Positions 1 to 8,015 of a stretch of DNA of 36,696 bases are shown piece after piece. The notes under the pieces were generated by a model that saw only the letters and a program-made list of their open reading frames with translations, had not been told where the DNA came from and ran no database searches. Each line of letters starts with the position of its first letter. Position 1 is the stretch's first letter. The position numbers were made by a program, and so were the translations under genes. Origin of the DNA: Desulfovibrio sp. (GTDB lineage: Bacteria > Bacillota > Dethiobacteria > DTU022); the NCBI GenBank assembly GCA_020060545.1, contig JAGUZX010000055.1, forward strand, positions 1 to 36,696, read 5' to 3'.

Positions 1-85
1 ATGCTGTTATGAAGAGCCGTGTGCGTGAATAGCGCAAGCACGGTTCTGTGAGGGGTTATGCCCGCGAGGGCATAACCTACTCGAC
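1..85 (+). mobile_element. 3' end of a group II intron (domains V and VI)
   Basis: Bases 14-46 fold as a group II domain V. GAGCCGTG (14-21) pairs with CACGGTTC (39-46), leaving a two-base AG bulge before the distal TGCG/CGCA helix. The AGC of the catalytic triad is in the expected place. Bases 54-77 form a perfect 10-bp hairpin with a GCGA loop, as expected for domain VI, followed by CTACTCGAC, a typical bacterial intron 3' end. The intron probably ends near base 85. Its body and any reverse transcriptase would lie left of the window. It is inserted just beyond the 3' end of pdxT, on the opposite strand. Whether it is complete cannot be seen. Confidence 0.82.
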
Positions 86-92
86 CCTTGAT

Positions 93-668
93 CTATTTTG
101 CTTCGCACATCCGGATGAAGTAGAGGTGCAGGCGCAGGTCGCCGGTGAGTTCCGGGTGGAAGGAGGTGGTGAGCAGCCTGCCCTGGCGGGCGGCGACGAT
201 GCCTTCCTCCCGGGCGGCCAGCACCTCTACCCCGGAGCCCGCTGCGGTGATGATCGGGGCGCGGATGAAGACCCCCTCCACGGGCGAGTCGAATCCTTTC
301 AGCGCCACGGGCGCCTCGAAGCTTTCCTTCTGGCGGCCGAAAGCGTTGCGCCGCACCTTGATATCCATCAACCCCAGGCGGGCCTGGTCCTTGACCCCGT
401 CCAGGATCTCCCGGGCCAGCAGCACCATCCCGGCGCAGGTGCCGAAGACGGCCATACCGGCCCGGCAACGCTCCCTGATCACTTCATTCAAGCCGAAATG
501 CTCCATCAAGCTGCCGATGGTCGTACTTTCACCGCCGGGGATGATTAAACCGGCGATGCCCTCCAGGTCTCCGGGACGCTTTACCGCCGCCGGCTCAACC
601 CCGCAGCGCTTCAGCTGGTCCAGGTGCTCCGATACCGCTCCCTGCAGGGAGAGGACGCCGATTTTCAT
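93..668 (-). CDS. pdxT: pyridoxal 5'-phosphate synthase glutaminase subunit PdxT
   Basis: This is the glutaminase of the DXP-independent vitamin B6 pathway. It hydrolyses glutamine and passes ammonia to PdxS in the cytoplasmic PdxS/PdxT complex. The 191 residues match the family length. The class I amidotransferase features are in place: PGGEST at 44-49, the nucleophile C78 in GTCAGM, and the H171/E173 pair in HPEL. A GGGGG ribosome site lies about nine bases before the ATG. It starts three bases after the pdxS stop, so translational coupling is likely. It is the last gene of the aminotransferase-hisH-hisF-pdxS-pdxT series, and an intron end abuts its 3' side. Confidence 0.97.
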   Translation of the reverse strand: MKIGVLSLQGAVSEHLDQLKRCGVEPAAVKRPGDLEGIAGLIIPGGESTTIGSLMEHFGLNEVIRERCRAGMAVFGTCAGMVLLAREILDGVKDQARLGLMDIKVRRNAFGRQKESFEAPVALKGFDSPVEGVFIRAPIITAAGSGVEVLAAREEGIVAARQGRLLTTSFHPELTGDLRLHLYFIRMCEAK

Positions 669-671
669 CTA

Positions 672-1556
672 TCAAATCCCCCGTTCCTGCATGCGGTCCG
701 CCTGGGTCAGGCTGGATATTTCCAGGCCCCGCATCGCTTCGCCCAGGCCCTTTGAGACTTCGGCCAGGACCGCCGGGTCGTTGTAATGCAGGGTGGCCTT
801 GACGATCGCTCCGGCCATCACCTGCGGGTTTTGAGACTTGAAGATGCCGGAACCGACAAAGATGCCGTCGGAGCCAAGCTGCATCATCAGGGAGGCGTCG
901 GCGGGGGAGGCGATGCCTCCCGCGGCGAAATTGACCACCGGCAGGCGCCCTTCCCGCTTGACCTCTTTCACCAGTTCCAGGGATACGCCCATCTCCTTGG
1001 CCAGGACTACCAGTTCGTCGTCGGGAGTGTGGACGACCTGCCGGATCTGTTCCATCACCCGGCGCATGTGGCGCACCGCTTCGACCACGTTGCCGGTGCC
1101 GGGCTCCCCTTTGGTCCGGATCATCGCCGCCCCTTCGGAAATCCGGCGCAGCGCTTCGCCCAGGTCCCTGGCCCCGCAGACGAAGGGGACCTTGAACGGG
1201 TGCTTGTTGATGTGGAACTGCTCGTCGGCGGGGGTGAGCACTTCGCTTTCGTCGATATAATCCACGCCCAGCTCCTCAAGGATTTGGGCTTCGGCGAAAT
1301 GGCCGATCCGCACCTTGGCCATCACCGGGATCGTCACCGCGTCCATGATTTTCAAGATTATTTCCGGGTCCGCCATGCGCGCCACCCCGCCGGCGGCACG
1401 GATGTCCGCCGGGACCCTTTCCAGGGCCATCACCGCGACCGCCCCGGCCTGTTCGGCGATGCGGGCCTGCTCCGGCGTGGTCACGTCCATAATCACGCCG
1501 CCTTTTTGCATCTGGGCCATCCCTTTTTTCACGCGGAACGTGCCTTGTTCTTTCAT
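672..1556 (-). CDS. pdxS: pyridoxal 5'-phosphate synthase lyase subunit PdxS
   Basis: PdxS builds PLP from ribose 5-phosphate, glyceraldehyde 3-phosphate and ammonia supplied by PdxT. The 294-residue TIM barrel keeps the known catalytic residues at family positions: D24 in MDV, K81 in MAKVRIGHF, and K149 in IRTKG. A GGAGGG site stands nine bases before the ATG. It lies 22 bases after the hisF stop and three bases before pdxT, consistent with a single transcript. PLP is the cofactor of the aminotransferase encoded first in the operon and of HisC at 6417-7517. Identification is essentially certain; co-transcription with hisHF is inferred from spacing. Confidence 0.98.
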   Translation of the reverse strand: MKEQGTFRVKKGMAQMQKGGVIMDVTTPEQARIAEQAGAVAVMALERVPADIRAAGGVARMADPEIILKIMDAVTIPVMAKVRIGHFAEAQILEELGVDYIDESEVLTPADEQFHINKHPFKVPFVCGARDLGEALRRISEGAAMIRTKGEPGTGNVVEAVRHMRRVMEQIRQVVHTPDDELVVLAKEMGVSLELVKEVKREGRLPVVNFAAGGIASPADASLMMQLGSDGIFVGSGIFKSQNPQVMAGAIVKATLHYNDPAVLAEVSKGLGEAMRGLEISSLTQADRMQERGI

Positions 1557-1578
1557 CTCACAGTTCCCTCCTGCTGGT

Positions 1579-2370
1579 TTAGGTAATATAATTGCTCACC
1601 GGCCGAACCGGCAGCCCTTTTTCCGCTAAAAAATTTTTGATTTCGGCTATGGAGTAGAGGCCGTAATGCAGGATCGAGGCGACCAGGACGGCGTGGGCCT
1701 TGCCGATGGTAAGAGCTTGGGAGAGGTGTTCCAGCGTGCCGGCCCCGCCCGAGGCGATTACCGGGATCGGTACCGCTCCGGCGACAGCGGCCAAAAGCGC
1801 GATGTCGTAGCCGTCCCGGGTCCCATCAGCGTCCATCGAGGTCAGCAATATTTCACCGGCGCCAAGTTTTTCAACTTCCACGGCCCACGCGATAGCGTCG
1901 CGGCCGGTAGGACGGCGCCCGCCGTGGCTGTATACTTCCCAGCGGGGAGGGGAGCCGGGCCGCTCCTCTACCCTGCGCGCGTCGATCGCCGTGACGATGC
2001 ACTGGCTGCCGAAACGCGCCGCCCCGTCCCGGATCAGCGCCGGGTTGGCCAGGGCGGCAGTATTGACGGAGATTTTATCCGCCCCGCTCTGCAGCAGCTC
2101 ACCCATGAAATCCACCGAGTCGATGCCGCCTCCCACGGCCAGCGGGATAAAAATTGACGCCGCGGTTTTGCGCACCACCTCGATCATGGTGCGCCGCCCC
2201 TCCGCGGAAGCGGTAATATCGAGGAAGACGAGTTCGTCCGCGCCCTCCCGGTCGTAGAACGCCGCTCTTTCCACTGGATCCCCGGCATCCTGCAGGTTTA
2301 CAAACCGGGTCCCTTTAACGACCCGGCCGCCCAAGACGTCCAGGCAGGGGATAATTCTTTTCGCCAGCAT
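1579..2370 (-). CDS. hisF: imidazole glycerol phosphate synthase subunit HisF
   Basis: HisF is the cyclase of histidine biosynthesis. It uses ammonia from HisH and PRFAR to make imidazole glycerol phosphate and AICAR. The 263-residue barrel begins with the family signature [10 protein letters not shown] and keeps the catalytic acids D11 and D130 (AIDARR). It also has the phosphate-binding glycines AVGGGI near 78-83 and ASGGAG near 205. It follows hisH by 24 bases. The other his genes are absent from the window except hisC, which lies on the other strand at 6417, so the pathway genes are dispersed. Confidence 0.97.
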   Translation of the reverse strand: MLAKRIIPCLDVLGGRVVKGTRFVNLQDAGDPVERAAFYDREGADELVFLDITASAEGRRTMIEVVRKTAASIFIPLAVGGGIDSVDFMGELLQSGADKISVNTAALANPALIRDGAARFGSQCIVTAIDARRVEERPGSPPRWEVYSHGGRRPTGRDAIAWAVEVEKLGAGEILLTSMDADGTRDGYDIALLAAVAGAVPIPVIASGGAGTLEHLSQALTIGKAHAVLVASILHYGLYSIAEIKNFLAEKGLPVRPVSNYIT

Positions 2371-2394
2371 GACAGGCCTCGCTCCCGGGTTTAA

Positions 2395-3045
2395 CTAGGC
2401 GGGCAATAAAGTGGGATCGGCTATAATATTACCAAAATTGCTTAAAAGGCGCAAGCCTGCCGGCCCGCTTTTTTCCGGGTGGAACTGGACGCCGAGCAAA
2501 TTACGCACGCCAATGGCGGAGGTAAAAGGGGCGCCGTAGTCCGTGACGGCCAAGCGATGGCCCGGATCTGACGGCTGCACATAATATGAATGCGTGAAAT
2601 AAAAATAAGTCCCGCCGTTTAAACCGGCGAAGAGGGGATGGGACCGCGCCGGCGAGACCCTGTTCCAGCCGACGTGGGGAACCGGCAGGCCAGCCGGAAA
2701 ACGTCTCACCTGCCCGGCGACGGCGCCCAAGCCTTGCGGGAGCGGCCCGCCGGGGTTGCTTCGCTCCTCGCTCGATAAAAAAAGAAGCTGCAGCCCCAGG
2801 CAGATACCGAGAAAGGGTTTACCCTTCGCGATGCATTCCAGCAGCACGCTTGCCAGTCCTTTTTGCCTGATCAGCCCCATGGCATGCTCAAATGCGCCGA
2901 CCCCGGGGAAAACCACCCCGGCGGCGCCGGCAATGACTGCGGCGTCGTCGGTGATTACCGCCGGCAGGGAAACCTTCACCAGCGCCTTGTAAATACTGTT
3001 CAAGTTGGCGCAGCCGCTGTCGACGACGGCAACCGATTTCGGCAT
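2395..3045 (-). CDS. hisH: imidazole glycerol phosphate synthase subunit HisH
   Basis: HisH is the glutaminase partner of HisF. The chosen ATG at 3045 has GGAGG ten bases upstream and gives 216 residues, the usual size. The longer open frame to 3417 runs inside the aminotransferase gene and has no family similarity. The triad is visible: C82 in GICLGLQ, H189 and E191 in FHPEKS. The N-terminus reads DSGCANLNS, where many Firmicutes HisH have a GMGNL-type motif; E. coli HisH has a similar CANLNS sequence. It starts 22 bases after the aminotransferase stop. HisH and PdxT are homologous glutaminases encoded two genes apart. Confidence 0.96.
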   Translation of the reverse strand: MPKSVAVVDSGCANLNSIYKALVKVSLPAVITDDAAVIAGAAGVVFPGVGAFEHAMGLIRQKGLASVLLECIAKGKPFLGICLGLQLLFLSSEERSNPGGPLPQGLGAVAGQVRRFPAGLPVPHVGWNRVSPARSHPLFAGLNGGTYFYFTHSYYVQPSDPGHRLAVTDYGAPFTSAIGVRNLLGVQFHPEKSGPAGLRLLSNFGNIIADPTLLPA

Positions 3046-3067
3046 CGTGGACCAACCTCCGCTATAA

Positions 3068-4303
3068 TCAGCCTGCCGCTCTACGGAGCGTCTTTTGACC
3101 GACCTGCTCAAAAAGTTCGCCCAGGCGGTCGATTCCTTTGACGATATCTTCAAGTCCCGGCTGGCTGAAGGAGAAGCGGGCGGTATGGGTCCCGCCGCCG
3201 TTGCTGAAAAATCCTTCGCCGTGGACAAAAGCAACCTTGCGCTCCAGCGCCAGCATGAGCAGGTCATTGGCCGGCGGGTAATGCGCCGGGAAAGAGACCC
3301 AGACAAAGAAACCGCCTTTCGGCCGGCTGAAGCCGATTTCCGGCGGGAAATATTGGTCCATCGCCCCCAGCATGGCGTCTCTCTTCTGGCGGTACTGCCC
3401 GACCAGCCGCTTGACATGGGCGTCGACGTAACCTTTCTGGGAGAGGGCGTAAGCCAGGCGCTGGCCCAGTGAACTGGAGCAGAGGTCGGTAGTTTGTTTG
3501 GCCAGGACCACCTTTTCCAGGAGCGGGGCTGCGCCGGCGATCCAGCCGATGCGGATGCCGGGAATAAACGTTTTGGAGTAAGAGCCGAGGTAAATTACCC
3601 GCCCCGACCGGTCCAGCGACTTGTAGGTGGGAGGGACCTCTCCTTCATAGACCAGTTCGCCGTAGGGGTTATCCTCGATTATCAGCAGGTTATACCGGTT
3701 GGCCAGCTCCAGCACGGCCCGGCGCCGGGCCAGGCTGGTGGTGTAGCCAGTGGGATTTTGAAAATTGCTGACGGTGTAGAACAGCTTCGGGTTTTTTCCC
3801 TGGAGGGCCAGCTGCTGCAAAGTTCTTTCCATAACGTCGGGGAGGGGGCCGTCCGGATCCATAGTTATGCCCGCGGGCGCGCCGCCGTAAGACTGGATCG
3901 CGCCCATGGCACCGATATAGGCCGGCTCCTCCACCAGGACGGGATCGCCCGGGTCGACCAGGATCCGGCACAACAGGTCCAGGGCCTGCTGGGAGCCGTC
4001 CGTGATGATGATGTTTTCCAACTCGCAGGGCGATCCTTCGCGGCGCATTTTTCCGGCCAGGTAAGCGCGCAGCTCGTAGTTTCCTTCCGTGGGGCCGTAT
4101 TGCAGCGCATAGCGGCCTTCTTCCCTGACCAGCTCGGCCAGGGTGCGGGCGATGTCCTCCCGCGGAAAAAACTCGCTGCCGGGAAAACCACCGGCAAATG
4201 AGATCACCTCCGGCCGTTCCGTAAGCCTGAAAAAGTTCCTGATCTGCGATCCGGTGATCCGTTTGACCCGCCCGGCGTAAAACTCCTGCCATTCGATCGT
4301 CAT
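3068..4303 (-). CDS. PLP-dependent aminotransferase, class I/II (LysN/MocR-like)
   Basis: This is a 411-residue fold-type I aminotransferase. The PLP-binding lysine is K244 in SYSKTF, followed by PGIRIGW. D211 in IEDNPYGEL should contact the pyridine nitrogen, and NPTG lies at 183-186. The FAGGFPG and ALQYGPTEG segments are typical of the 2-aminoadipate/aromatic group that includes LysN and the catalytic part of MocR regulators. There is no N-terminal GntR domain. The substrate cannot be read from sequence. It is the first gene after a T-box leader, with GGGAGGAG eight bases before the ATG. The T-box specifier is read, weakly, as a serine codon, so a role tied to amino-acid supply is likely but undefined. 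Confidence 0.93.
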   Translation of the reverse strand: MTIEWQEFYAGRVKRITGSQIRNFFRLTERPEVISFAGGFPGSEFFPREDIARTLAELVREEGRYALQYGPTEGNYELRAYLAGKMRREGSPCELENIIITDGSQQALDLLCRILVDPGDPVLVEEPAYIGAMGAIQSYGGAPAGITMDPDGPLPDVMERTLQQLALQGKNPKLFYTVSNFQNPTGYTTSLARRRAVLELANRYNLLIIEDNPYGELVYEGEVPPTYKSLDRSGRVIYLGSYSKTFIPGIRIGWIAGAAPLLEKVVLAKQTTDLCSSSLGQRLAYALSQKGYVDAHVKRLVGQYRQKRDAMLGAMDQYFPPEIGFSRPKGGFFVWVSFPAHYPPANDLLMLALERKVAFVHGEGFFSNGGGTHTARFSFSQPGLEDIVKGIDRLGELFEQVGQKTLRRAAG

Positions 4304-4361
4304 TCTGGCTGCTCCTCCCTGTGCTGAAGTAAGAATAGCGATGCGGCTCCCGGCAATGATA

Positions 4362-4606
4362 AGCCCGCCTCTCCTGATCTAGGAAGAGACGGGCCTTTTC
4401 CCGCGGTACCACTCTTGTTGCCCCCTTGCAGGGGACCTCTCGTTATGGATAACGGCATTTTCAGCCGGCCGCGCTTAGTGGCCTTTTCGGCTTTAGGCGG
4501 GCTACTCCGGGGCGGCTTATCGCTTTGCTCCGCCGGGACCCTTGCAGCCTCGGGAGTCCCTCTCTGGATGGCGGGTTAAAGTTTTTTTCCCCATCTTCGT
4601 GTTTGG
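4362..4606 (-). promoter_or_regulatory. T-box leader upstream of the aminotransferase-hisHF-pdxST operon
   Basis: Read on the minus strand, the leader contains the T-box core AGAGTGGTACCGCGG (4401-4415), which pairs with the acceptor end of uncharged tRNA. An AGAGAGGGAC stem I element lies near 4555 and a GGAG K-turn-like strand near 4510. A terminator lies just after the T-box. Folding by eye puts the 3' side of the specifier loop between an AAAG helix strand and CCCC, reading CGATAAGCCG. Aligned with the B. subtilis glyQS leader, the specifier would be AGC (serine) at 4515-4517. The T-box call is strong. The specifier call is tentative because the expected AGTA on the opposite loop strand is not obvious. 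Confidence 0.92.
4363..4394 (-). terminator. T-box attenuator hairpin
   Basis: GCCCG followed by a CT-rich arm pairs with AGGAGAGGCGGGC across a short AGATC loop, immediately downstream of the T-box core on the minus strand. The arm that pairs with the T-box side would instead form the antiterminator when uncharged tRNA binds. The T-tract after the stem (TTATCATT) is weak for a Rho-independent terminator, so termination efficiency is uncertain. Confidence 0.75.
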
Positions 4607-4626
4607 TTGTTTAAATAATTATATGC

Positions 4627-4655
4627 AGTATAGCAGATCCGGGAACCCTTTGCAA
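4627..4655 (-). promoter_or_regulatory. sigma-A promoter of the T-box operon
   Basis: On the minus strand TTGCAA (4650-4655) and TATACT (4627-4632) are separated by exactly 17 bases. This places the start of transcription near 4620, about 15 to 20 bases before the T-box stem I. Spacing and position agree with a promoter that makes the T-box RNA. Confidence 0.75.
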
Positions 4656-4847
4656 GAGGAAAAGAAATGAGGAAAAGAAATGGAGCCATTTGCGTTGCAC
4701 CCGTTTTTACAAAGAAAAGCGATATTTTAAGTTAACAATCCGCTCAGTTAAGGCAGTTTGCCTTTCAAGGACGCCGATCAGGGTGCTTTAACCCGGTGAA
4801 TTTAGCGTATTTACTGAGTAACAGCTGATTTTGCGCAGATCCCTACC

Positions 4848-5440
4848 TTGGGCCTGCCTTTTTCTTTAAAATACTATGATGACAGCAAATTAGTATGCAG
4901 GCTGTGGGATAAATATAGCATCAAGCCGATCATTGACCTCCGCAACATGTGGAAAGATGGGGAAGAAACGCGCCTGGTAGAGGGCAAAGATAATGTAGTT
5001 TACAACTACCGCGGCTGTGTTTACTGCTATTGCCCGGCGACAGGAATCAAAAGAGAGATGGCTTATGCCGGTTTTGAGCAGGATCGAGAAACGTTAAAAT
5101 ATCGTTGTCCCGCAGAGCACTACGAGATTAACTGTGCCGGTAAAGAGAGTTGTCCGCTGGGCAAAGCGGGACGGATACCGTTAAAAGAAGACCGCCGGGT
5201 TTTCACTCCCGTGGCCCGTTCCAGCACCAGTGGGAAAATCTTTACAACATGCGTTCGGCGGTGGAGCGAGTCAATAGCAGGATTGATGATCCCTTCGGCT
5301 TTAAGAAGCACTATATCCGTGGATTTAAGAAAATGCAGTTGCGCGTCGGTCTGGCTCTTTGCGTGATGCTGGCCATGGCACTGGGGAAGATCAAAGAAAA
5401 CAAGGCGGAGCAGATGCGCAGCCTTGTAAAGGCGGCCTAA
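4848..5440 (+). pseudogene. 5'-truncated, frameshifted DDE transposase (IS4/IS1182-like)
   Basis: The C-terminal half of a transposase is split between two frames. The first frame, from about 4848, encodes a segment with IIDLRNMWKDGEE and a cysteine pattern CVYCYCP. The second frame carries ENLYNMRSAVERVNSR, whose E fits the last DDE acid, then a RVGLALCVMLAMALG tail ending at 5440. The join near 5225 fits loss of one base: ARSS then QWENLYN needs a TAC codon where only AC is left. There is no N-terminal half in the 190 bases upstream, where the frame closes at 4815. No inverted repeats were recognised. The family assignment is approximate; that it is an inactive transposase remnant is likely. 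Confidence 0.82.
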
Positions 5441-5445
5441 ATAAC

Positions 5446-6228
5446 TCAAGGTTTATTTTTGATCTGGGCGCCGCTGTGGGGATCGATATGATAGTCCGAT
5501 TCATAAATCAGCCCGGAAATGGGGACGATCGTATAGCCGTGCTTCAGGTAGTAGTCGATTATTGCCGGCAGGGCGTCGGCGGTATAGAGACCGTTGTTGT
5601 GAAAGAGGATAATCGCCCCCTTGTGCGCCCGGTTGGTCACCCGTTGCACGATCTCTTCCGTCGAAAGGTTTTGCCAGTCAAGCGAATCGATGCTCCACTG
5701 GATGGTTTTATAGCCGAGTTCCCCGGCCACAGTAATGACCTGGTTATTGTATTCACCGAAAGGCGGCCTGAAGAGGACCGGTTTTTGCCCGGTCAGCTCT
5801 TCAATCATCCGCCCCACTTTGGTCAGCTCCTCCCGGATCTGGTCCGCGGTGAGGCTGCCCAGGTGGGGGTGGCTGAAAGTGTGGCTGCCGATTTCGTGCC
5901 CTTCGGCGGCGATCAGCCTTACGTAATCGGGATACTCCTCCACCCAGAACCCGGTCAGGAAAAAAGTGGTCTTGATCCCGTTGTCGCGTAATGTATCCAA
6001 AATTTGCCTGGTTCGCTCCGCTCCCCAGCTGGCGTCAAAAGAGAAGGCCACTTTTTTCTCCGGTGTGTCCACATAGTAGATCGGCACCAAGCGCTCGCCC
6101 GGGTTGACCACCGCCGCCAGGCGCTCAGGGATGTTTAGCAGTGGAGTCAGGAGAAGCAGGATCGCTACCAGGCTTAAGCCCAGGATCAGCTTGAGCCGGC
6201 TTTTCTTAATCATGATGGTCACAAACAA
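5446..6228 (-). CDS. polysaccharide deacetylase, PdaB-like sporulation protein
   Basis: This is a membrane-anchored NodB-fold deacetylase of about 260 residues. A transmembrane helix lies near residues 12-31. The first motif is FSFDASWG, with a single aspartate as in PdaB proteins. The zinc motif SHTFSHPH has H116 and H120, followed by RPPFGEYNN, DSLDWQN and ILFHNN. PdaB proteins act on the spore or cell-wall glycan outside the membrane. The start is set at TTG 6228, which has GGGGG eight bases upstream. The GTG at 6237 sits directly on that ribosome site and is unlikely. The gene stands alone between the transposase remnant and hisC. Confidence 0.9.
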   Translation of the reverse strand: MFVTIMIKKSRLKLILGLSLVAILLLLTPLLNIPERLAAVVNPGERLVPIYYVDTPEKKVAFSFDASWGAERTRQILDTLRDNGIKTTFFLTGFWVEEYPDYVRLIAAEGHEIGSHTFSHPHLGSLTADQIREELTKVGRMIEELTGQKPVLFRPPFGEYNNQVITVAGELGYKTIQWSIDSLDWQNLSTEEIVQRVTNRAHKGAIILFHNNGLYTADALPAIIDYYLKHGYTIVPISGLIYESDYHIDPHSGAQIKNKP

Positions 6229-6354
6229 GTTATTCACCCCCTTAAACGTTATGCGTGTTTGTCTCAGTTTATGACTGCGGGCGCGGCAGTAGCAAGGGCG
6301 GCCTCCCTGCCTCCCGCCGGTAACGGCCCGGGACGCGGCACGCTAAAATAGAGC

Positions 6355-6384
6355 TTCCAATGCGCGGCGATCTTTGTGTATAAT
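6355..6384 (+). promoter_or_regulatory. candidate promoter of hisC
   Basis: TATAAT at 6379-6384 is preceded by TTCCAA at 6355-6360 with an 18-base spacer. It lies about 33 bases before the chosen hisC start. The -10 box is perfect and the -35 box is moderate. Confidence 0.55.
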
Positions 6385-6416
6385 GAGAAAAAGATAGCCG
6401 GATGGAGGAGAGCGAT

Positions 6417-7517
6417 GTGACTGGACCGAAGAGACGGGACTGCCTGGATTTGATCAAGCCCTATGTGCCGGGCAAGCCGGTGGAAGAAGTGGAGCGGGAG
6501 TTGGGGCTGTCGGATGTAATCAAGCTGGCTTCAAACGAGAACGCGCTGGGGCCGTCCCCCCTGGCCGTGCAGGCCCTCAAAGGCTTCCTGGAGCGGTTGC
6601 ACTTTTACCCCGACGGCAACTGCTTCTACCTCAAGCGGGCTTTGGCCGCAAAACTGGCGGTCGAGTCGGAGCAGCTGATCGTCGGGAACGGTTCCGACGA
6701 ACTGCTGATTCTTCTGGCGGCGGCCTACGCCGGGCCCGGCGACGAGGCGGTCGCCCCCTACCCGACTTTCTCCGAATACGAATTCGCGATGCGCATGATG
6801 GGCGGGGCGCCCTGTTACATCCCGCTCGCCGGAGCTGATTTTACATACGACCTGGAGGCCATGGCCGCAGCCGTTAATGAACGGACCCGCCTGGTCTTTA
6901 TCTGCAGCCCGAACAACCCGACCGGGACGATCGTGAAGCGGGCCGCCCTGGAGCGTTTCCTGGACCGCCTGCCTCCCGGCATCCTGGTCGTTCTCGACCA
7001 GGCCTACCTGGAGTACGCCACCGATCCGGAGCACCCGTCGGGCCTGGACTGGATCCGGCAGGGGCGCCCGGTCATCGCCCTCCGCACCTTTTCGAAAATT
7101 TACGGGCTGGCCGGGCTGCGCATCGGCTACGGCATTGCGCCTGCCGGGGTGATTGAGGATTTGAACCGGGTCCGGCAGCCGTTTAATGTCAACGCCGCGG
7201 CCCAGGCGGCGGCGCTCGCCGCCCTGGGGGACGAGGCGCACCTTCGCGCGAGCCGCAAACTGGCCGAAGAGAGCAGGATGCAGCTTGCGGCCGGGCTGGC
7301 GGAGCTGGGATTTCGGATGGTGCCCTCGCAGACAAATTTCTGTTTTGTCGACTTGAGGACCGACTCGAAGCAGGTGTTCCAGGCGCTGTTGCGCCGAGGC
7401 GTGATCGTGCGGACCGGGGACATCTTCGGCTACCCGACCCACATCCGGGTCACCTTCGGCACCGCCGCGCAAAACGAACGTTTCCTGGAAGCGCTCAAGG
7501 AAGTCCTCTCCGAATAA
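6417..7517 (+). CDS. hisC: histidinol-phosphate aminotransferase HisC
   Basis: HisC converts imidazole acetol phosphate to histidinol phosphate using glutamate and PLP. The 366-residue protein has SNENALG near 39, NNPTG at 166-170, D194 in VLDQAYLEY, and the PLP lysine K227 in TFSKIYGLAGLRIGYG. The start is placed at GTG 6417 because GGAGGAG stands six bases upstream; the ATG at 6402 would overlap that site's upstream end and has no ribosome site. It is separated from hisHF by the deacetylase and transcribed the other way. Paralogous specificity for aromatic substrates is possible in this family, but HisC is the best reading. Confidence 0.93.
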   Translation: MTGPKRRDCLDLIKPYVPGKPVEEVERELGLSDVIKLASNENALGPSPLAVQALKGFLERLHFYPDGNCFYLKRALAAKLAVESEQLIVGNGSDELLILLAAAYAGPGDEAVAPYPTFSEYEFAMRMMGGAPCYIPLAGADFTYDLEAMAAAVNERTRLVFICSPNNPTGTIVKRAALERFLDRLPPGILVVLDQAYLEYATDPEHPSGLDWIRQGRPVIALRTFSKIYGLAGLRIGYGIAPAGVIEDLNRVRQPFNVNAAAQAAALAALGDEAHLRASRKLAEESRMQLAAGLAELGFRMVPSQTNFCFVDLRTDSKQVFQALLRRGVIVRTGDIFGYPTHIRVTFGTAAQNERFLEALKEVLSE

Positions 7518-7531
7518 GCCTCTCTTCTGCA

Positions 7532-7562
7532 AGGAAGCGGAGGGACGGTTCTTTTGCTTCCT
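7532..7562. repeat. short dispersed-type element with GGGACGGTTC core
   Basis: AGGAAGC (7532-7538) and GCTTCCT (7556-7562) form a 7-bp inverted repeat around GGAGGGACGGTTCTTT, just after hisC. GGGACGG-type cores recur at 16.8 kb in this window. A similar G-rich intergenic core is common in spore-forming Clostridia, as I recall. It could also act as a weak terminator for hisC. Confidence 0.45.
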
Positions 7563-7639
7563 CAAGCTTGGTGCAAAAATTAGGGGGACAATCCCGGCCA
7601 GAGTGCATCACACTGACCCGTCGGCATGCCCCCTTTTTG

Positions 7640-7861
7640 CTAGCCGGTGACCCTGTAGCCGGCGTTTTGAATGGCTTTGGCCAGCTCTTCTTTGCTGGCG
7701 CCGCCGGGATTATACGTGATCTCCACTTTATTTTCCTCCAGGAAGACCCTGGCGCCGGTAACGCCGTCCAGGGCCCGCACCGCGTTTTCAACACTGGCCT
7801 TGCAGTGGTTGCAGCTCATTCCTTCAACCTTGAATACCAGGGTCTCCGATTTTCTGGACAA
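7640..7861 (-). CDS. heavy-metal-associated (CopZ-like) metallochaperone
   Basis: This 73-residue single HMA domain protein carries the metal-binding GMSCNHC motif at residues 14-20 and ends with the usual AIQNAGYRV segment. Such proteins carry Cu(I) between ATPases and other targets in the cytoplasm. The TTG start has GGAGGAG seven bases upstream. No copper ATPase or CsoR-type repressor gene is adjacent, so its partner must be elsewhere. It is convergent with hisC. Confidence 0.9.
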   Translation of the reverse strand: MSRKSETLVFKVEGMSCNHCKASVENAVRALDGVTGARVFLEENKVEITYNPGGASKEELAKAIQNAGYRVTG

Positions 7862-8015
7862 GGCGAATCTCCTCCTCGATTAATCTTGCCGGACTTTAGC
7901 TTGCCCCGCTTTTGCGTTCCTACTCCCGTGAAGGGCAAGCACGGCGCGGGCAACAAAGTGCGGCGCCCGAGCAAAAAGATGGTCTACCACCCTTTTCCTC
8001 TTATTATAATTAGTA

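Noticed and set aside
54-77. Perfect hairpin after pdxT as a plain terminator
   Set aside because: No T-run follows on the minus strand, and the adjacent domain V fold and CTACTCGAC end identify it as intron domain VI.
3046-3417. N-terminal extension of hisH to 3417
   Set aside because: It lies fully inside the aminotransferase gene, has no HisH similarity, and ATG 3045 has its own GGAGG site.
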